64,000 nucleotides of DNA. It comes from an uncultured Cetobacterium sp. (GTDB lineage: Bacteria; Fusobacteriota; Fusobacteriia; Fusobacteriales; Fusobacteriaceae). Positions 35,209 to 43,683 of the stretch are shown piece after piece. The notes beneath the pieces are model-generated. The model ran no database searches and had not been told where the DNA came from. It was given only the letters and a program-made list of their open reading frames with translations. Position 1 is the stretch's first letter. Each line of letters begins with the position of its first letter. The stretch is taken from positions 62,001 through 126,000 of the forward strand of contig NZ_CAMFHX010000003.1 of assembly GCF_945952365.1 (NCBI RefSeq), given 5' to 3'. A program made the position numbers and the translations under genes.

Positions 35209-35508
35209 ATGTATTACAGAGAATATTTTTTCTATCTTAAAGAAAGATTACCAGAAAGATGTTACGATATCCTTAAAGAGTGCTATAAAACACAAAAAAA
35301 TGATATTGAAAACAACTTTAAACAACTGCACAGTAGTACTAAAAAAATTGAGATTACTGATATCCTACTTCCTATAAAAGAGGAATACTATCATATGGAT
35401 TATGAAATTCTCTTTAGAGAAGAGCTAATTATAAAGGATAGCTCAAGAGAAAACCGTTACAAACTTGATCGGTTTGGAATATATCTTTTACACTATTTAA
35501 ATAGTTAA
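35209..35508 (+). CDS. Hypothetical protein, 99 residues
   Basis: No family recognised. A small soluble protein, rich in Lys/Glu/Tyr, with a helical N-terminal half (MYYREYFFYLKERLPERC) and a C-terminal RYKLDRFGIYLLHYL. ATG 35209 has GGGAGG at proper spacing; an in-frame start at 35176 has no SD. It is the second of three small unknown genes in a row. A 71-base gap separates it from the first. Confidence 0.65.
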   Translation: MYYREYFFYLKERLPERCYDILKECYKTQKNDIENNFKQLHSSTKKIEITDILLPIKEEYYHMDYEILFREELIIKDSSRENRYKLDRFGIYLLHYLNS

Positions 35509-35549
35509 TTAAGCAACAATATAAAATTAATATAAATATGGAGGAATTA

Positions 35550-35804
35550 ATGAAAGATGCAATAAGTTTTGCAGATACCCTTTACCTTTTAATGGAAGAT
35601 TTTGAATACACTATTATGGAGCTTGAAGATGATATATTCTCACTTTTACGTGCTGAGTTTCAATTAACACTAAATGAAGAGAATAAAAATTGTTATTTCA
35701 TTTTAGAAAGTCCTAATTTAAGTCAAAATATCAAACTTTCTGTTGAAAGAGCTGAATATGATGGCGAAGAGTTCTTTCTTGTATCTTCTGTAAAAGTAGC
35801 ATAA
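35550..35804 (+). CDS. Hypothetical protein, 84 residues
   Basis: No family recognised. Acidic protein (DFEYTIMELEDDIFSLL) with a predicted beta-rich second half (NCYFILESPN, EFFLVSSVKVA). ATG 35550 is chosen because GGAGG lies 5 bases ahead; the in-frame ATG 35538 overlaps that SD. Last of the three small genes and followed by a strong terminator. The fold hints at a small ligand- or protein-binding domain but nothing more can be claimed. Confidence 0.65.
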   Translation: MKDAISFADTLYLLMEDFEYTIMELEDDIFSLLRAEFQLTLNEENKNCYFILESPNLSQNIKLSVERAEYDGEEFFLVSSVKVA

Positions 35805-35811
35805 AATATTT

Positions 35812-35842
35812 AGGAGTGGATTATAAATCCACTCCTTTTATT
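35812..35842 (+). terminator. Terminator after the 35550 gene
   Basis: AGGAGTGGA and TCCACTCCT, perfect 9-bp stem with a 7-base loop, then TTTTATTT. Confidence 0.88.
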
Positions 35843-35914
35843 TGTTTAAATTTTATTTATGAAGTTCAATTTTTATACACTTATTTTAAAAAACTTTTCT
35901 ATAAAAAAACATAT

Positions 35915-35943
35915 TTGACATTCTCATCCTTTTATAGTACTAT
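35915..35943 (+). promoter_or_regulatory. Near-consensus promoter of candidate small RNA
   Basis: TTGACA (35915-35920) and TACTAT (35938-35943) with exactly 17 bases between. No ORF with an SD follows before the terminator at 36032-36065. Confidence 0.75.
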
Positions 35944-35949
35944 ATCTTT

Positions 35950-36065
35950 GAAACCGAATTTGATTGAATAGATCTATATACCCCCCAAAATCTATTTTAA
36001 TCTTTTTATTTTAACACTCCCCCGTGTTAATAAAAACTCCTTTTCCCCAAAAGGAGTTTTTTTAT
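35950..36065 (+). ncRNA. Candidate small RNA with three C-rich-loop hairpins
   Basis: Independent unit between a terminator and the next gene, with its own strong promoter and terminator and no coding frame. Hairpin 1: GATTGAATAGAT (35962-35973) pairs with ATCTATTTTAATC (35990-36002, one bulge) and its loop carries CCCCCC. Hairpin 2: TTAACAC/GTGTTAA (36011-36017, 36024-36030) with loop TCCCCC. Hairpin 3 (terminator): 13-bp stem 36032-36044 with 36049-36061, loop CCCC. Exposed C-rich loops are typical of small RNAs that pair with Shine-Dalgarno sequences, for example RsaE-type RNAs. Target and length are inference. Confidence 0.7.
36032..36065 (+). terminator. Terminator of the candidate small RNA
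   Basis: AAAAACTCCTTTT and AAAAGGAGTTTTT pair perfectly around a CCCC tetraloop, then T-run. Confidence 0.9.
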
Positions 36066-36144
36066 TTCTTTTTATTTTTATAAAAGGAAACCAATATATT
36101 TTGAGAATAATAGATAGGAGCATTAAAATATAGGAGGGATTTAT

Positions 36145-36513
36145 ATGAAAAAAATAGTTTTAGGACTAACACTTCTTTTATCATTAACATCATTTGCTAA
36201 TTCTAAAGAGGATATGATTGAGGTGGGACTTATGAGTAGATTTCCTATTTTAACTGATGATGTCACAACAGTTAATGTACATGAATTCGATGTGGATTTA
36301 GACCACGAAAAAATAGAGATCAAACTAGAACTTAAAGGTGTTGGAAGAAAAGAGGAGTTTGAAAAAATAGATAAATCTAAGCTTGAAACTTTAATGGCTG
36401 ATATGGCTAAATACGCTCAAAATGAATCAGGAAAAAATCTACCGGTACATATTGAGGTTGAAGTTGATAGAGATATGATTCCAGATGAAACTCTTTATAA
36501 AAATATATTTTAA
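36145..36513 (+). CDS. Small exported protein, function unknown
   Basis: 122 residues with a clear signal peptide (MKKIVLGLTLLLSLTSFA, cleavage near ANS). The mature part is acidic and probably mixed alpha/beta (EFDVDLDHEKIEIKLELKG; LPVHIEVEVDRDM). No Cys, no lipobox, no recognised family; likely periplasmic. TAGGAGGGA precedes the ATG. It stands alone between the small RNA terminator and its own terminator. Confidence 0.75.
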   Translation: MKKIVLGLTLLLSLTSFANSKEDMIEVGLMSRFPILTDDVTTVNVHEFDVDLDHEKIEIKLELKGVGRKEEFEKIDKSKLETLMADMAKYAQNESGKNLPVHIEVEVDRDMIPDETLYKNIF

Positions 36514-36539
36514 AATGAAGTAAAAAAATAGAAAACTAA

Positions 36540-36586
36540 AAAGGCACCTTTCAATGTAAAAACATTTAAAGTTGCCTTTTTTTAAA
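36540..36586 (+). terminator. Terminator after the 36145 gene
   Basis: AAAGGCA/TGCCTTT closes a longer imperfect hairpin (ATGT/ACAT at the tip), followed by TTTTTTT. Confidence 0.82.
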
Positions 36587-36590
36587 AATC

Positions 36591-36606
36591 TAATACCCCC
36601 GTATTA
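36591..36606. repeat. Small palindrome TAATAC-CCCC-GTATTA
   Basis: Perfect 6-bp stem with a CCCC tetraloop, resembling hairpin 2 of the candidate small RNA (TTAACAC-TCCCCC-GTGTTAA). It lies between the terminator of the 36145 gene and the stop of the 36668 gene on the other strand. Confidence 0.55.
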
Positions 36607-36667
36607 TCTATAATATATCACATCCCTTAATTAATTTCAAGTTTTTTTGTTCATTTTTTGTAAGTTT

Positions 36668-37099
36668 TCATTCAAAATCATCTATTAAGAAGTTTTTTTT
36701 GACTCTATCTGATATGTGATCAAAATAAACTGAACGATCTATATAACAATCTATAAACTCCTCATTCAAAATATTATAATTCTCTAATCCTTCCAATAAA
36801 TCAGAACGATTTATTATCAATCTTCCCTTAAAAATCTCATTAATATAATTCTTTATATCTTTTGCTGAAAATATTGAGATATAACTTTCGAAAAATAGAT
36901 GCAATCTATTTTTGCTATAATTCTCATACATTTCTAAAACTTCAATATGATTTTTTACATAGTTTATATTGTCAACATATCTTCTAAACTCATCAACTGG
37001 TATTACAGATCCAGAAATATAAAATATACTGTCTATATAAACCAAATACGGTTGTACTTTATAAACTGATTTTAATTTTTCTTCTGCTAAATTATTCAT
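36668..37099 (-). CDS. Hypothetical protein, 143 residues
   Basis: No family recognised. A soluble, Tyr/Asn-rich protein (PYLVYIDSIFYISGSVIPVD; SYISIFSAKDIKNYINEIF) with no signal peptide or membrane helix. I start at ATG 37099, 9 bases after GAGGAGGA; the open frame extends to 37156 without an SD. It stands alone between the small-RNA region and murI. Confidence 0.65.
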   Translation of the reverse strand: MNNLAEEKLKSVYKVQPYLVYIDSIFYISGSVIPVDEFRRYVDNINYVKNHIEVLEMYENYSKNRLHLFFESYISIFSAKDIKNYINEIFKGRLIINRSDLLEGLENYNILNEEFIDCYIDRSVYFDHISDRVKKNFLIDDFE

Positions 37100-37185
37100 A
37101 ACTTTATCCTCCTCACAATACCATATCCGTTGATTTATTATACTAAAATTAATCACTCTTTCTTTTCTTTAATCTATTTTTTCTT

Positions 37186-37220
37186 AAAAAAATGACGGTG
37201 ATATTTTTTATCACCGCCAT
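37186..37220 (-). terminator. Terminator of the gltS-murI operon
   Basis: ATGACGGTGATA and TATCACCGCCAT pair (one G-T) around a 5-base loop; on the minus strand TTTTTTT follows. Confidence 0.88.
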
Positions 37221-37224
37221 CCTT

Positions 37225-38022
37225 TTAATCTGTTAAAGGTTGATACACATTTGAAAGTTTTTCTCCTAAAAATCTTTCTCCAACCTTTTTAAAAATCTCT
37301 ATATCTCCACTTACAAAATAATCTACTTTAATTTTTTCTTTTTTTTCTTTTTTAAATCCAGTTCTTAAAGCCAACTTATTCAGTTCAAACAAAACTTGCA
37401 TCGCGACCTCTTCTGCAGGATCAACTATTTTTTTATCTATCAAAATCTCTATATCATCTCTTATCAGAGGATAATGAGTACAACCTAATACCAACGTATC
37501 AATCTCTTCTGGAAGCTGATGAATATACTCTTTTAATAGATTCAAATTTTTCTCTGAACTTTCCCATCCTCTTTCAATCATAGGACAAAGCAGTTCACAA
37601 CCTTTTTGAAACACTTCAGATTTTGGATTTATTTTTTTTATAGCTTTTTCATAAACTTTACTTTTCGCTGTTAGAGGTGTTGATAAAACTCCAATCTTTT
37701 TATTTTTACTTTCTTTTATAGCTATCGCTGCTCCTGGCTCTACAACACCTATTATTGGAACACTTGTAAACCTTTCCTTTAACGTTTCTAATGCCGCTGC
37801 TGTAGCTGTATTACAAGCTACTACAATAATATTAACTCTATTATCAATTAAAAATTCCGCAATCTTTAAACATAGCTTTTGTATCTCTTCAACACTTTTA
37901 CTTCCATAAGGTGAGTTTAAACTATCTCCATAATAGATTACATCTGCAAAATCTATCTTCTCTTTAATTTGTTTTAAAACACTTAACCCTCCAACTCCAG
38001 AATCAAAAACACCAATTTTCAT
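37225..38022 (-). CDS. murI: Glutamate racemase
   Basis: Makes D-glutamate for peptidoglycan. The two catalytic Cys motifs are VVACNTATAAAL and LGCTHYPLI; the N-terminal GVFDSGVGGLSVL and YYGDSLNSPYGSKS are diagnostic. Length 265 is normal. ATG 38022 follows GGGGAGGG; an in-frame start at 38037 overlaps that SD. The gene is 24 bases downstream of gltS, so uptake of glutamate and its racemisation are on one transcript. Confidence 0.94.
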   Translation of the reverse strand: MKIGVFDSGVGGLSVLKQIKEKIDFADVIYYGDSLNSPYGSKSVEEIQKLCLKIAEFLIDNRVNIIVVACNTATAAALETLKERFTSVPIIGVVEPGAAIAIKESKNKKIGVLSTPLTAKSKVYEKAIKKINPKSEVFQKGCELLCPMIERGWESSEKNLNLLKEYIHQLPEEIDTLVLGCTHYPLIRDDIEILIDKKIVDPAEEVAMQVLFELNKLALRTGFKKEKKEKIKVDYFVSGDIEIFKKVGERFLGEKLSNVYQPLTD

Positions 38023-38046
38023 TCTAACCCTCCCCAAAAAGCTATT

Positions 38047-39246
38047 TTACTTTCCAAATATATTTATAAAAACTGTTATTATAGAAGCATTTGTAAAATC
38101 TATAAATAGTGCACCAACTAAAGGAAGAACAAAGAACGCTGTTGGTGATGGACCATTAGCTGCTGTAAATGACTCCATATTTGCCATTGCATTTGGTGTT
38201 GCTCCCATTCCAAATCCACAATGACCAGAAGACATAACTGCTGCATCATAATCTTTCCCCATAATTCTAAATGTTACGAAGTATGCATAAAGAGCCATTA
38301 TCACTGTTTGAACTAGTAAAATTACTATCAATGGAACTGCTAACGCTGCTAACTCCCAAAGCTTCATTGACATCAAAGCCATCGCTAAAAATAGTTGTAA
38401 AGATATATTCCCCACTATATTTATTGTGTGTAGTGGTAACTCTGTATCCTTTGTATCTACAACATTTCTTATTATTGCTGCAACTAACATAGGGCCAATA
38501 TATGCTGGTAAAACAACTCCAACTTTTTTTGCCACTGGAATCATCAATCCACCTATTCCCATAGATATAACTATATATACAATCGCATGGAAAAGTTTAT
38601 CCTCTGTAACCTCTTCCTTTAGAACCTCTTTTGAGTTCTCCTCTGAAATTAAAAACTCCTCTTCTTTATGACCAACCAATCCATAACGCTGCATCAATCT
38701 TTTTGCAACAGGTCCTCCTATCATGCATCCTGCAACTAATCCAAAAGTTGCTGAGGCTATTGCTACTGACATAGCTCCCGTTGCTCCAGCTGCCTCTAAA
38801 ACAGGACCAAAGGCTCCTGATGTCCCATGTCCTCCCGTAAGTGGAACAGAACCTGCGGCTATTCCTAAAAGCGGATGAAGTCCAAAGAATTTAGCTAAAC
38901 TTACGCCTACTAAATTCTGAATTATTACTAAAATACTTGCCACACATAAAAATATGAATACTTGAATTCCACCTTTTTTAAGAAGTTTTAAACTTGCTAA
39001 AAATCCTATTGTGGTAAAGAAGGCTATCATCAATAAATCTTTTAATGAGGCATCGAACGAAAATGAAAATAGTTCAGTGTTTCTACCGATTAATGTAAGT
39101 ATAGAAAATATAACTCCACCAATTACAGGCGCTGGTATGAAAAACTTTTCAAAAAAGTAAACTTTTTTCTTTATCCATCTTCCAACTAATAACAAAACTA
39201 CTGCCGTCGCTAATGTCTCTGCCATATTAAATTGATATTCAAACAT
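38047..39246 (-). CDS. gltS: Sodium/glutamate symporter
   Basis: Sodium-coupled glutamate importer of the ESS family in the inner membrane. About ten membrane segments; the two re-entrant pore motifs are visible: GSVPLTGGHGTSGAFG in the first half and SSGHCGFGMGATPNAMANM in the second, plus FIPAPVIGGVIF near the N-terminus. 399 residues is typical. GAGGAGGGA precedes the ATG and a promoter lies about 40 bases upstream. It is the first gene of the pair with murI. Confidence 0.93.
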   Translation of the reverse strand: MFEYQFNMAETLATAVVLLLVGRWIKKKVYFFEKFFIPAPVIGGVIFSILTLIGRNTELFSFSFDASLKDLLMIAFFTTIGFLASLKLLKKGGIQVFIFLCVASILVIIQNLVGVSLAKFFGLHPLLGIAAGSVPLTGGHGTSGAFGPVLEAAGATGAMSVAIASATFGLVAGCMIGGPVAKRLMQRYGLVGHKEEEFLISEENSKEVLKEEVTEDKLFHAIVYIVISMGIGGLMIPVAKKVGVVLPAYIGPMLVAAIIRNVVDTKDTELPLHTINIVGNISLQLFLAMALMSMKLWELAALAVPLIVILLVQTVIMALYAYFVTFRIMGKDYDAAVMSSGHCGFGMGATPNAMANMESFTAANGPSPTAFFVLPLVGALFIDFTNASIITVFINIFGK

Positions 39247-39287
39247 TTAAATCCCTCCTCAATATTTTTATAGATCATCCTAGCACA

Positions 39288-39316
39288 AGTATACTTCCAA
39301 AAAAACACTTTTTCAA
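39288..39316 (-). promoter_or_regulatory. Promoter of gltS-murI
   Basis: On the minus strand TTGAAA (39316-39311) and TATACT (39293-39288) with a 17-base spacer. Confidence 0.65.
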
Positions 39317-39377
39317 ATATATAAATAATATATCGTATATAAACTAAATATATATACAATTGATAAACGTTCTCTGT

Positions 39378-39405
39378 TTGACATACTTTGAAAAATTAAT
39401 ATTAT
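39378..39405 (+). promoter_or_regulatory. Promoter of the HdeD-like gene
   Basis: TTGACA (39378-39383) and TATTAT (39400-39405) with a 16-base spacer; it is divergent from the gltS promoter. Confidence 0.55.
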
Positions 39406-39480
39406 TAAAGGAGATTTTTATTTTATTTAGAATATATAAGCATAGATATTATTTTACCCTTAAACTTAGGAGGCTTTATT

Positions 39481-40017
39481 ATGGAAAATTTTGATAAAAA
39501 AATCTTTAGATATCTTTTATTCACAGGGATACTTTTTACTTTAGTTGGTATTTTTGGTATTTTTACTCCCACTACTTTCTCTGTATATATTGTTGATATT
39601 TTAGCAGCATTTTTCTTTGTAAGTGGTATTAAAAATTTTATAAAAGGTTTTCAATTTAGAAAAGTGCCACATTTTCATTGGGGATTATATATCTTCATAG
39701 GAGTTCTTGAAATTGTTATTTCAATATCTTTATTTAGTCAACCTTTTTTAAGTCAACTTTATATGATTATATATGCTGGAATATTTATGATTTTTAAAGG
39801 TATTTTTATGTTTATAAATACTATTTTCAATCGTAAAACTTTTCCTGATTCAGTTAAATTTAGTTTAAATCCTGGAATTACAGATATACTTTTTGGAATT
39901 CTTTTAGTAGCTTTACCATTTATCTCACAACGTTTTATTACTCTTTGTGTAGCTTGGTACATACTATTTAGTGGTGCTAACTTAATTCTATCAGCTTTCT
40001 ACTTTAAACGTTCATAA
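39481..40017 (+). CDS. HdeD/DUF308 family membrane protein
   Basis: 178 residues with six hydrophobic segments in three hairpins, the pattern of the HdeD/DUF308 family, whose E. coli member is linked to acid resistance. Segments include YLLFTGILFTLVGIFGIF, YIFIGVLEIVISISLF and ITDILFGILLVALPF. The start follows TTAGGAGG. It is a single-gene unit, divergent from gltS and convergent with the LD-carboxypeptidase. Precise function is unknown. Confidence 0.82.
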   Translation: MENFDKKIFRYLLFTGILFTLVGIFGIFTPTTFSVYIVDILAAFFFVSGIKNFIKGFQFRKVPHFHWGLYIFIGVLEIVISISLFSQPFLSQLYMIIYAGIFMIFKGIFMFINTIFNRKTFPDSVKFSLNPGITDILFGILLVALPFISQRFITLCVAWYILFSGANLILSAFYFKRS

Positions 40018-40026
40018 TTTCCAATA

Positions 40027-40077
40027 AAAAAGAGAGTACACTTTCCTCAAAACGAAATTAAAATGTACTCTCTTTTT
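40027..40077. terminator. Bidirectional terminator
   Basis: AAAAAGAGAGTACA and TGTACTCTCTTTTT form a 14-bp perfect stem with a 23-base loop, between the HdeD-like and LD-carboxypeptidase genes. Confidence 0.8.
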
Positions 40078-40083
40078 ATTTTG

Positions 40084-40989
40084 CTATATTTTATTTTTTA
40101 CTAAGATAGTTCTTTTATCTCCATCAATCTCTAAAATTTTTCCAAATTCTAAAGTTAACATTGAATTACAATGCCCTGATTCTAAATCAAAAATAACAGG
40201 CTTATCAAACTCTTTAAAATGATTATCAAACACCTCTTTTAAAGACATATCACTCTCAGCAGATTTTTCACAGTTTGCAAAATCTCCCAAGATAACTGCT
40301 GCAACTTTATCAAAAACTCCAAAATTTTTAAGTTGCCATAACATTCTATCAATTTTATAAGTTGATTCACCTATATCTTCTAAAAATAGAATTTTTCCAA
40401 AGTAATCATAATCAAACTCTGTTCCTAAGCTAGAAACTAAAACTGCTAAGTTTCCACCAACAAGCTCTCCCTTAGAAGAAAGTTTGTTATAAAAACCCAA
40501 CTCTTTTGAAATATTTTCTAAATAGTAATCATCATTCGTTTCCATAACTTTTAAAAAGTGATTCAAAGTTTCTTTTGTATAATCTCCTGAAAAATTACTC
40601 GCTGCCATTGGCCCATGAAAAGTTTTCAGATTACACTTTTTAGAAAAAGCCATATGTAAAGAGGTTATATCACTGTAACCAATAAAAGGTTTTAGATTAT
40701 TTTTAATCATCTCATAATCCAATAGATTTAACAATCTAATAGCACCATATCCACCTCTAACACACATAATTCCATCAACTTCATCATCTTTGAAAAGCTC
40801 ATTTATATCCTCTGCTCTTTCTAAATCCGTTCCAGCAAAAGAGTACCAAGATTTATCGGCATTTTTTCCAAGTTTAATTTTAAATCCAATACTTTTTAAA
40901 TTTTCTATTGCACTTTTTAATTTTCCTAAATCAACACTATTAGCGGGTGATACTAATCCTATAGTATCACCTTTTTTTAACTTTTTCAT
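40084..40989 (-). CDS. LD-carboxypeptidase (S66 family)
   Basis: Serine peptidase that removes the terminal D-Ala from murein tetrapeptides during recycling (LdcA), or a self-immunity enzyme of the MccF group. The nucleophile Ser is in PFIGYSDIT (about residue 107), after CVRGGYGAIRLL; the catalytic Glu and His are in KILFLEDIGE and SGHCNS. Length is 301. No signal peptide, so cytoplasmic. It follows spmB by 14 bases and is probably cotranscribed with spmAB. Confidence 0.9.
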   Translation of the reverse strand: MKKLKKGDTIGLVSPANSVDLGKLKSAIENLKSIGFKIKLGKNADKSWYSFAGTDLERAEDINELFKDDEVDGIMCVRGGYGAIRLLNLLDYEMIKNNLKPFIGYSDITSLHMAFSKKCNLKTFHGPMAASNFSGDYTKETLNHFLKVMETNDDYYLENISKELGFYNKLSSKGELVGGNLAVLVSSLGTEFDYDYFGKILFLEDIGESTYKIDRMLWQLKNFGVFDKVAAVILGDFANCEKSAESDMSLKEVFDNHFKEFDKPVIFDLESGHCNSMLTLEFGKILEIDGDKRTILVKNKI

Positions 40990-41003
40990 ATTTATTCTCT
41001 CTT

Positions 41004-41543
41004 CTAAGCAAACATTAGATTACAAATCCAAACCGCTGCTAAAATACCAGCTATATCCGCCAATAATCCAGCTACTACAGCATGTCTTGTTTTCCTAATA
41101 CTTACAGCACCAAAATAAACTGCTAACACGTAGAATGTTGTCTCTGTCGATCCCATCATAACAGAAGCTATTCTTCCTGCTAAAGAATCTGGTCCATGAG
41201 TTATAAATATATCATTTAGTATCCCAGTAGACCCACCACCAGAAAGTGGTCTCATTATAGCCATCGGTAAAACTTCCCCTGGCATTCCTATAAACTCTAA
41301 AACTGGGTTTATCGCTTTTATTATTACATCAATCGCTCCAGAACTTCTAAACACTCCAATTCCTACTAACATTGCTACTAAGAATGGAATAATTCTTATT
41401 GCAGTTGTGAATCCCTCTTTTGCTCCTTCACAAAAAACTTCATACACTTTTACTTTTTTAACAAAGTAAGCATAAGATAAAATAAATAAAATTATGGCTG
41501 GAATTGCATATAGTGATATCTTCTCCATTATAACTGTAAACAT
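41004..41543 (-). CDS. spmB: Spore maturation protein B-like membrane protein
   Basis: Nucleoside-recognition (Gate) domain membrane protein, 179 residues, with PFLVAMLVGIGVFRSSG, AIMRPLSGGGSTGILND and MGSTETTFYVLAVYFGA, all SpmB hallmarks. In Bacillus SpmA and SpmB act in spore dehydration; in non-sporulating bacteria the pair is common and its role is unknown, possibly transport. Its ATG overlaps the stop of spmA (TAATG), so translation is coupled. Confidence 0.9.
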   Translation of the reverse strand: MFTVIMEKISLYAIPAIILFILSYAYFVKKVKVYEVFCEGAKEGFTTAIRIIPFLVAMLVGIGVFRSSGAIDVIIKAINPVLEFIGMPGEVLPMAIMRPLSGGGSTGILNDIFITHGPDSLAGRIASVMMGSTETTFYVLAVYFGAVSIRKTRHAVVAGLLADIAGILAAVWICNLMFA

Positions 41544-42166
41544 TACTTATCCCCTCCCACTGTATCTTTTGAAACTTTCTCTCTTTTAAATGTCGGTAAC
41601 TTTTGTAAAACTTTACAAGAAACTACCGCTACAATAGTTGAAATAACTGTTGCTATTATAGTTGGAGCTATTATCTCTGTTACATTAGCTGAGTTTGCAG
41701 CTGCTCTATAAGCTATTACACTTGAAGAGATTAAAGTCACTGATGAAGTATTTATAGCTAAGAATAAAACCATCGCATCTGTTGCTTCATCTTTATTATC
41801 ATTTAACTCTTGTAACTCTTGCATAGCTTTTATTCCTAAAGGTGTTGCTGCATTTCCAAGCCCAAAGAAGTTTGCTGCCACATTTGCAACTATACTTCCA
41901 ACTGCTGGATGATCCTCTGGAATCTCTGGGAACAATCTTTTCATAATAGGTCTCAATCCTTTTCCTAGCGCTTTTACAAGCCCAGCTTCTTCAGCTACCT
42001 TCATAAGTCCTAACCAGAAAGACATTATCCCCACTAAACCTATCGCTATTTCCACTGCTGTTTTTGATGATGAAATCACTGAATCTGTTACAGCCTGAAC
42101 ATTCCCTGTAAACATCGAGATAATAATTCCTATCATTATCAATCCTAACCATATTGCATTTATCAT
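41543..42166 (-). CDS. spmA: Spore maturation protein A-like membrane protein
   Basis: Partner of SpmB, 207 residues, with several membrane segments. Family motifs are SSKTAVEIAIGLVGIMSFWLG, KRLFPEIPEDHPAVG, NFFGLGNAATPLGIKAM and NTSSVTLI. GGGAGGGA precedes ATG 42166. It lies 11 bases after the thiamine-type permease gene on the same strand, so the transport genes and spmAB may form one transcript ending after the LD-carboxypeptidase. Confidence 0.9.
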   Translation of the reverse strand: MINAIWLGLIMIGIIISMFTGNVQAVTDSVISSSKTAVEIAIGLVGIMSFWLGLMKVAEEAGLVKALGKGLRPIMKRLFPEIPEDHPAVGSIVANVAANFFGLGNAATPLGIKAMQELQELNDNKDEATDAMVLFLAINTSSVTLISSSVIAYRAAANSANVTEIIAPTIIATVISTIVAVVSCKVLQKLPTFKREKVSKDTVGGDK

Positions 42167-42177
42167 ATTTTCCCTCC

Positions 42178-43683
42178 CTATTCTTTTTCTGTAATTTTAT
42201 TTGATACGTAAAACAATACTAGCACTATTATTATATTCACAGATGATAGTGCTGCTCCTTCTAAGAGTTTTTTATCTGAAAAAAGTGAATAGTTTACAAG
42301 TGCAATCGTTGGGAAATCTCTTCCTAACTGCATCGAGTAAGATATTGTAAACTCTCCTAGAATAATTGCAAATATCTGTAGATATGTTCCTAAAAATATA
42401 TTTTTTAATATTGGACACTCAATCAATAAAAAAGTTTTCAACGGTGAAAGTCTATCTATCTTAGCTAAATCTAAAATATCTTTTGGAAACTCTCTCACAT
42501 ATTGATACATAAACGAATATGCAATTGGAACTGTTATTAAAAAATATCCTACAATTAAAAGTACCCATAGTTTTATATCGTAAAGTATATTTAAATAGAT
42601 TAAAGCTATCCCTAAAAATGCACTCGAAAATCCCATAGTTGAAAATACAACGGCACTACTAACCTTTGTAAAATTTTTTAAAAGTAGATATGTAAACACT
42701 ATTACAAATATTGGCGTTATAGATGCCATTATTAAAGAGTTTCTAATTCCTTCTAAAACAGGATATGATGAGTTAAAAGCACTACTAAAAAGTTTTAAGA
42801 ATCCTTCTAATGAAAACTGTCCAGTATAATAGTTATAAAACCCATAGAACACTCCTATTAAAACTATTGAAAACTCTAATAACAGATATACTAAAGAGTA
42901 AATAAATACTCCAATTGAAACCTTTTTCTGCTGAAAATCTCCCTCTAACTCATATGGTGAGTAAAGTTCTCCTAAAAGATTTATACCTATTAAAAATAGA
43001 AATTGAAATGCCCCTAGAACTAAAGCCTTTGTAAAGTTTGCATCCCTTAAAAGAGTATTTGCTATCTCAACTTCAAAGTTTGAATACCTTATTCCTCCTA
43101 AGGCTAAAACTACACCAAAAGAGGCAAAAGTATATATGAAAACTAAAAACATTCCTCTAAAAACTTGAGGAAATATTAAAGGTAGTTTTATTTTAAAGAA
43201 AACTCCAATCTCATTTAGTCCATCTATTTTAGCAGCTTCAACAACATTTCTCGGAATATTTCTCATTCCTTGACTTAGATATTTTATCATAATTGGACTA
43301 TTATAAAATACATTCGCAAATACAATAGCTTTTAAGCTGTATAAAATATTAAAACCTCTTAAAAATGGAAGATTAAACAGAAGTGTAAAAGCAACTACTG
43401 TCGATATCGTCGGAAAGAAAAAAGGAATAAAGATTAATCCTTCTAAAATTTTTGTAAGAGTATTTTTTCTGTAACTCATATAGTAAGCTGGTATCAATGC
43501 AACTATTGTTGAGAAAAATACCGAAACCACCCCTTGAAGAAGTGAGATTTTAAAAAGTTTAAAATACTCTAGATAATCTAAGCTTTCAATCTCACTTATT
43601 TGGAAAAAATCTTTTACAAAAAATATCAAAGGTGTTACCCATAGAACTAAATATATATAGCTATAGGTTCTATTTTTTTTCAT
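42178..43683 (-). CDS. thiP: ABC transporter permease, thiamine/iron (ThiP/FbpB) type
   Basis: A fused double permease of 501 residues with two binding-protein-dependent permease modules of about six segments each. The first has the EAA loop NVVEAAKIDGLNEIGVFFKIKL split over family spacing (EAAKIDG); the second has DILDLAKIDRLSPLKTF. Its ATG (43683) overlaps the stop of the binding-protein gene (TAATG). An in-frame start at 43719 lies inside the upstream gene. Substrate is taken from the binding protein: thiamine is likely, ferric iron is the alternative. No ATPase gene follows. Confidence 0.82.
   Translation of the reverse strand: MKKNRTYSYIYLVLWVTPLIFFVKDFFQISEIESLDYLEYFKLFKISLLQGVVSVFFSTIVALIPAYYMSYRKNTLTKILEGLIFIPFFFPTISTVVAFTLLFNLPFLRGFNILYSLKAIVFANVFYNSPIMIKYLSQGMRNIPRNVVEAAKIDGLNEIGVFFKIKLPLIFPQVFRGMFLVFIYTFASFGVVLALGGIRYSNFEVEIANTLLRDANFTKALVLGAFQFLFLIGINLLGELYSPYELEGDFQQKKVSIGVFIYSLVYLLLEFSIVLIGVFYGFYNYYTGQFSLEGFLKLFSSAFNSSYPVLEGIRNSLIMASITPIFVIVFTYLLLKNFTKVSSAVVFSTMGFSSAFLGIALIYLNILYDIKLWVLLIVGYFLITVPIAYSFMYQYVREFPKDILDLAKIDRLSPLKTFLLIECPILKNIFLGTYLQIFAIILGEFTISYSMQLGRDFPTIALVNYSLFSDKKLLEGAALSSVNIIIVLVLFYVSNKITEKE

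Noticed and set aside
41004-42166. spmAB as evidence of sporulation
   Set aside because: The pair occurs widely in non-sporulating bacteria and no other sporulation gene is present, so it carries no such meaning here.
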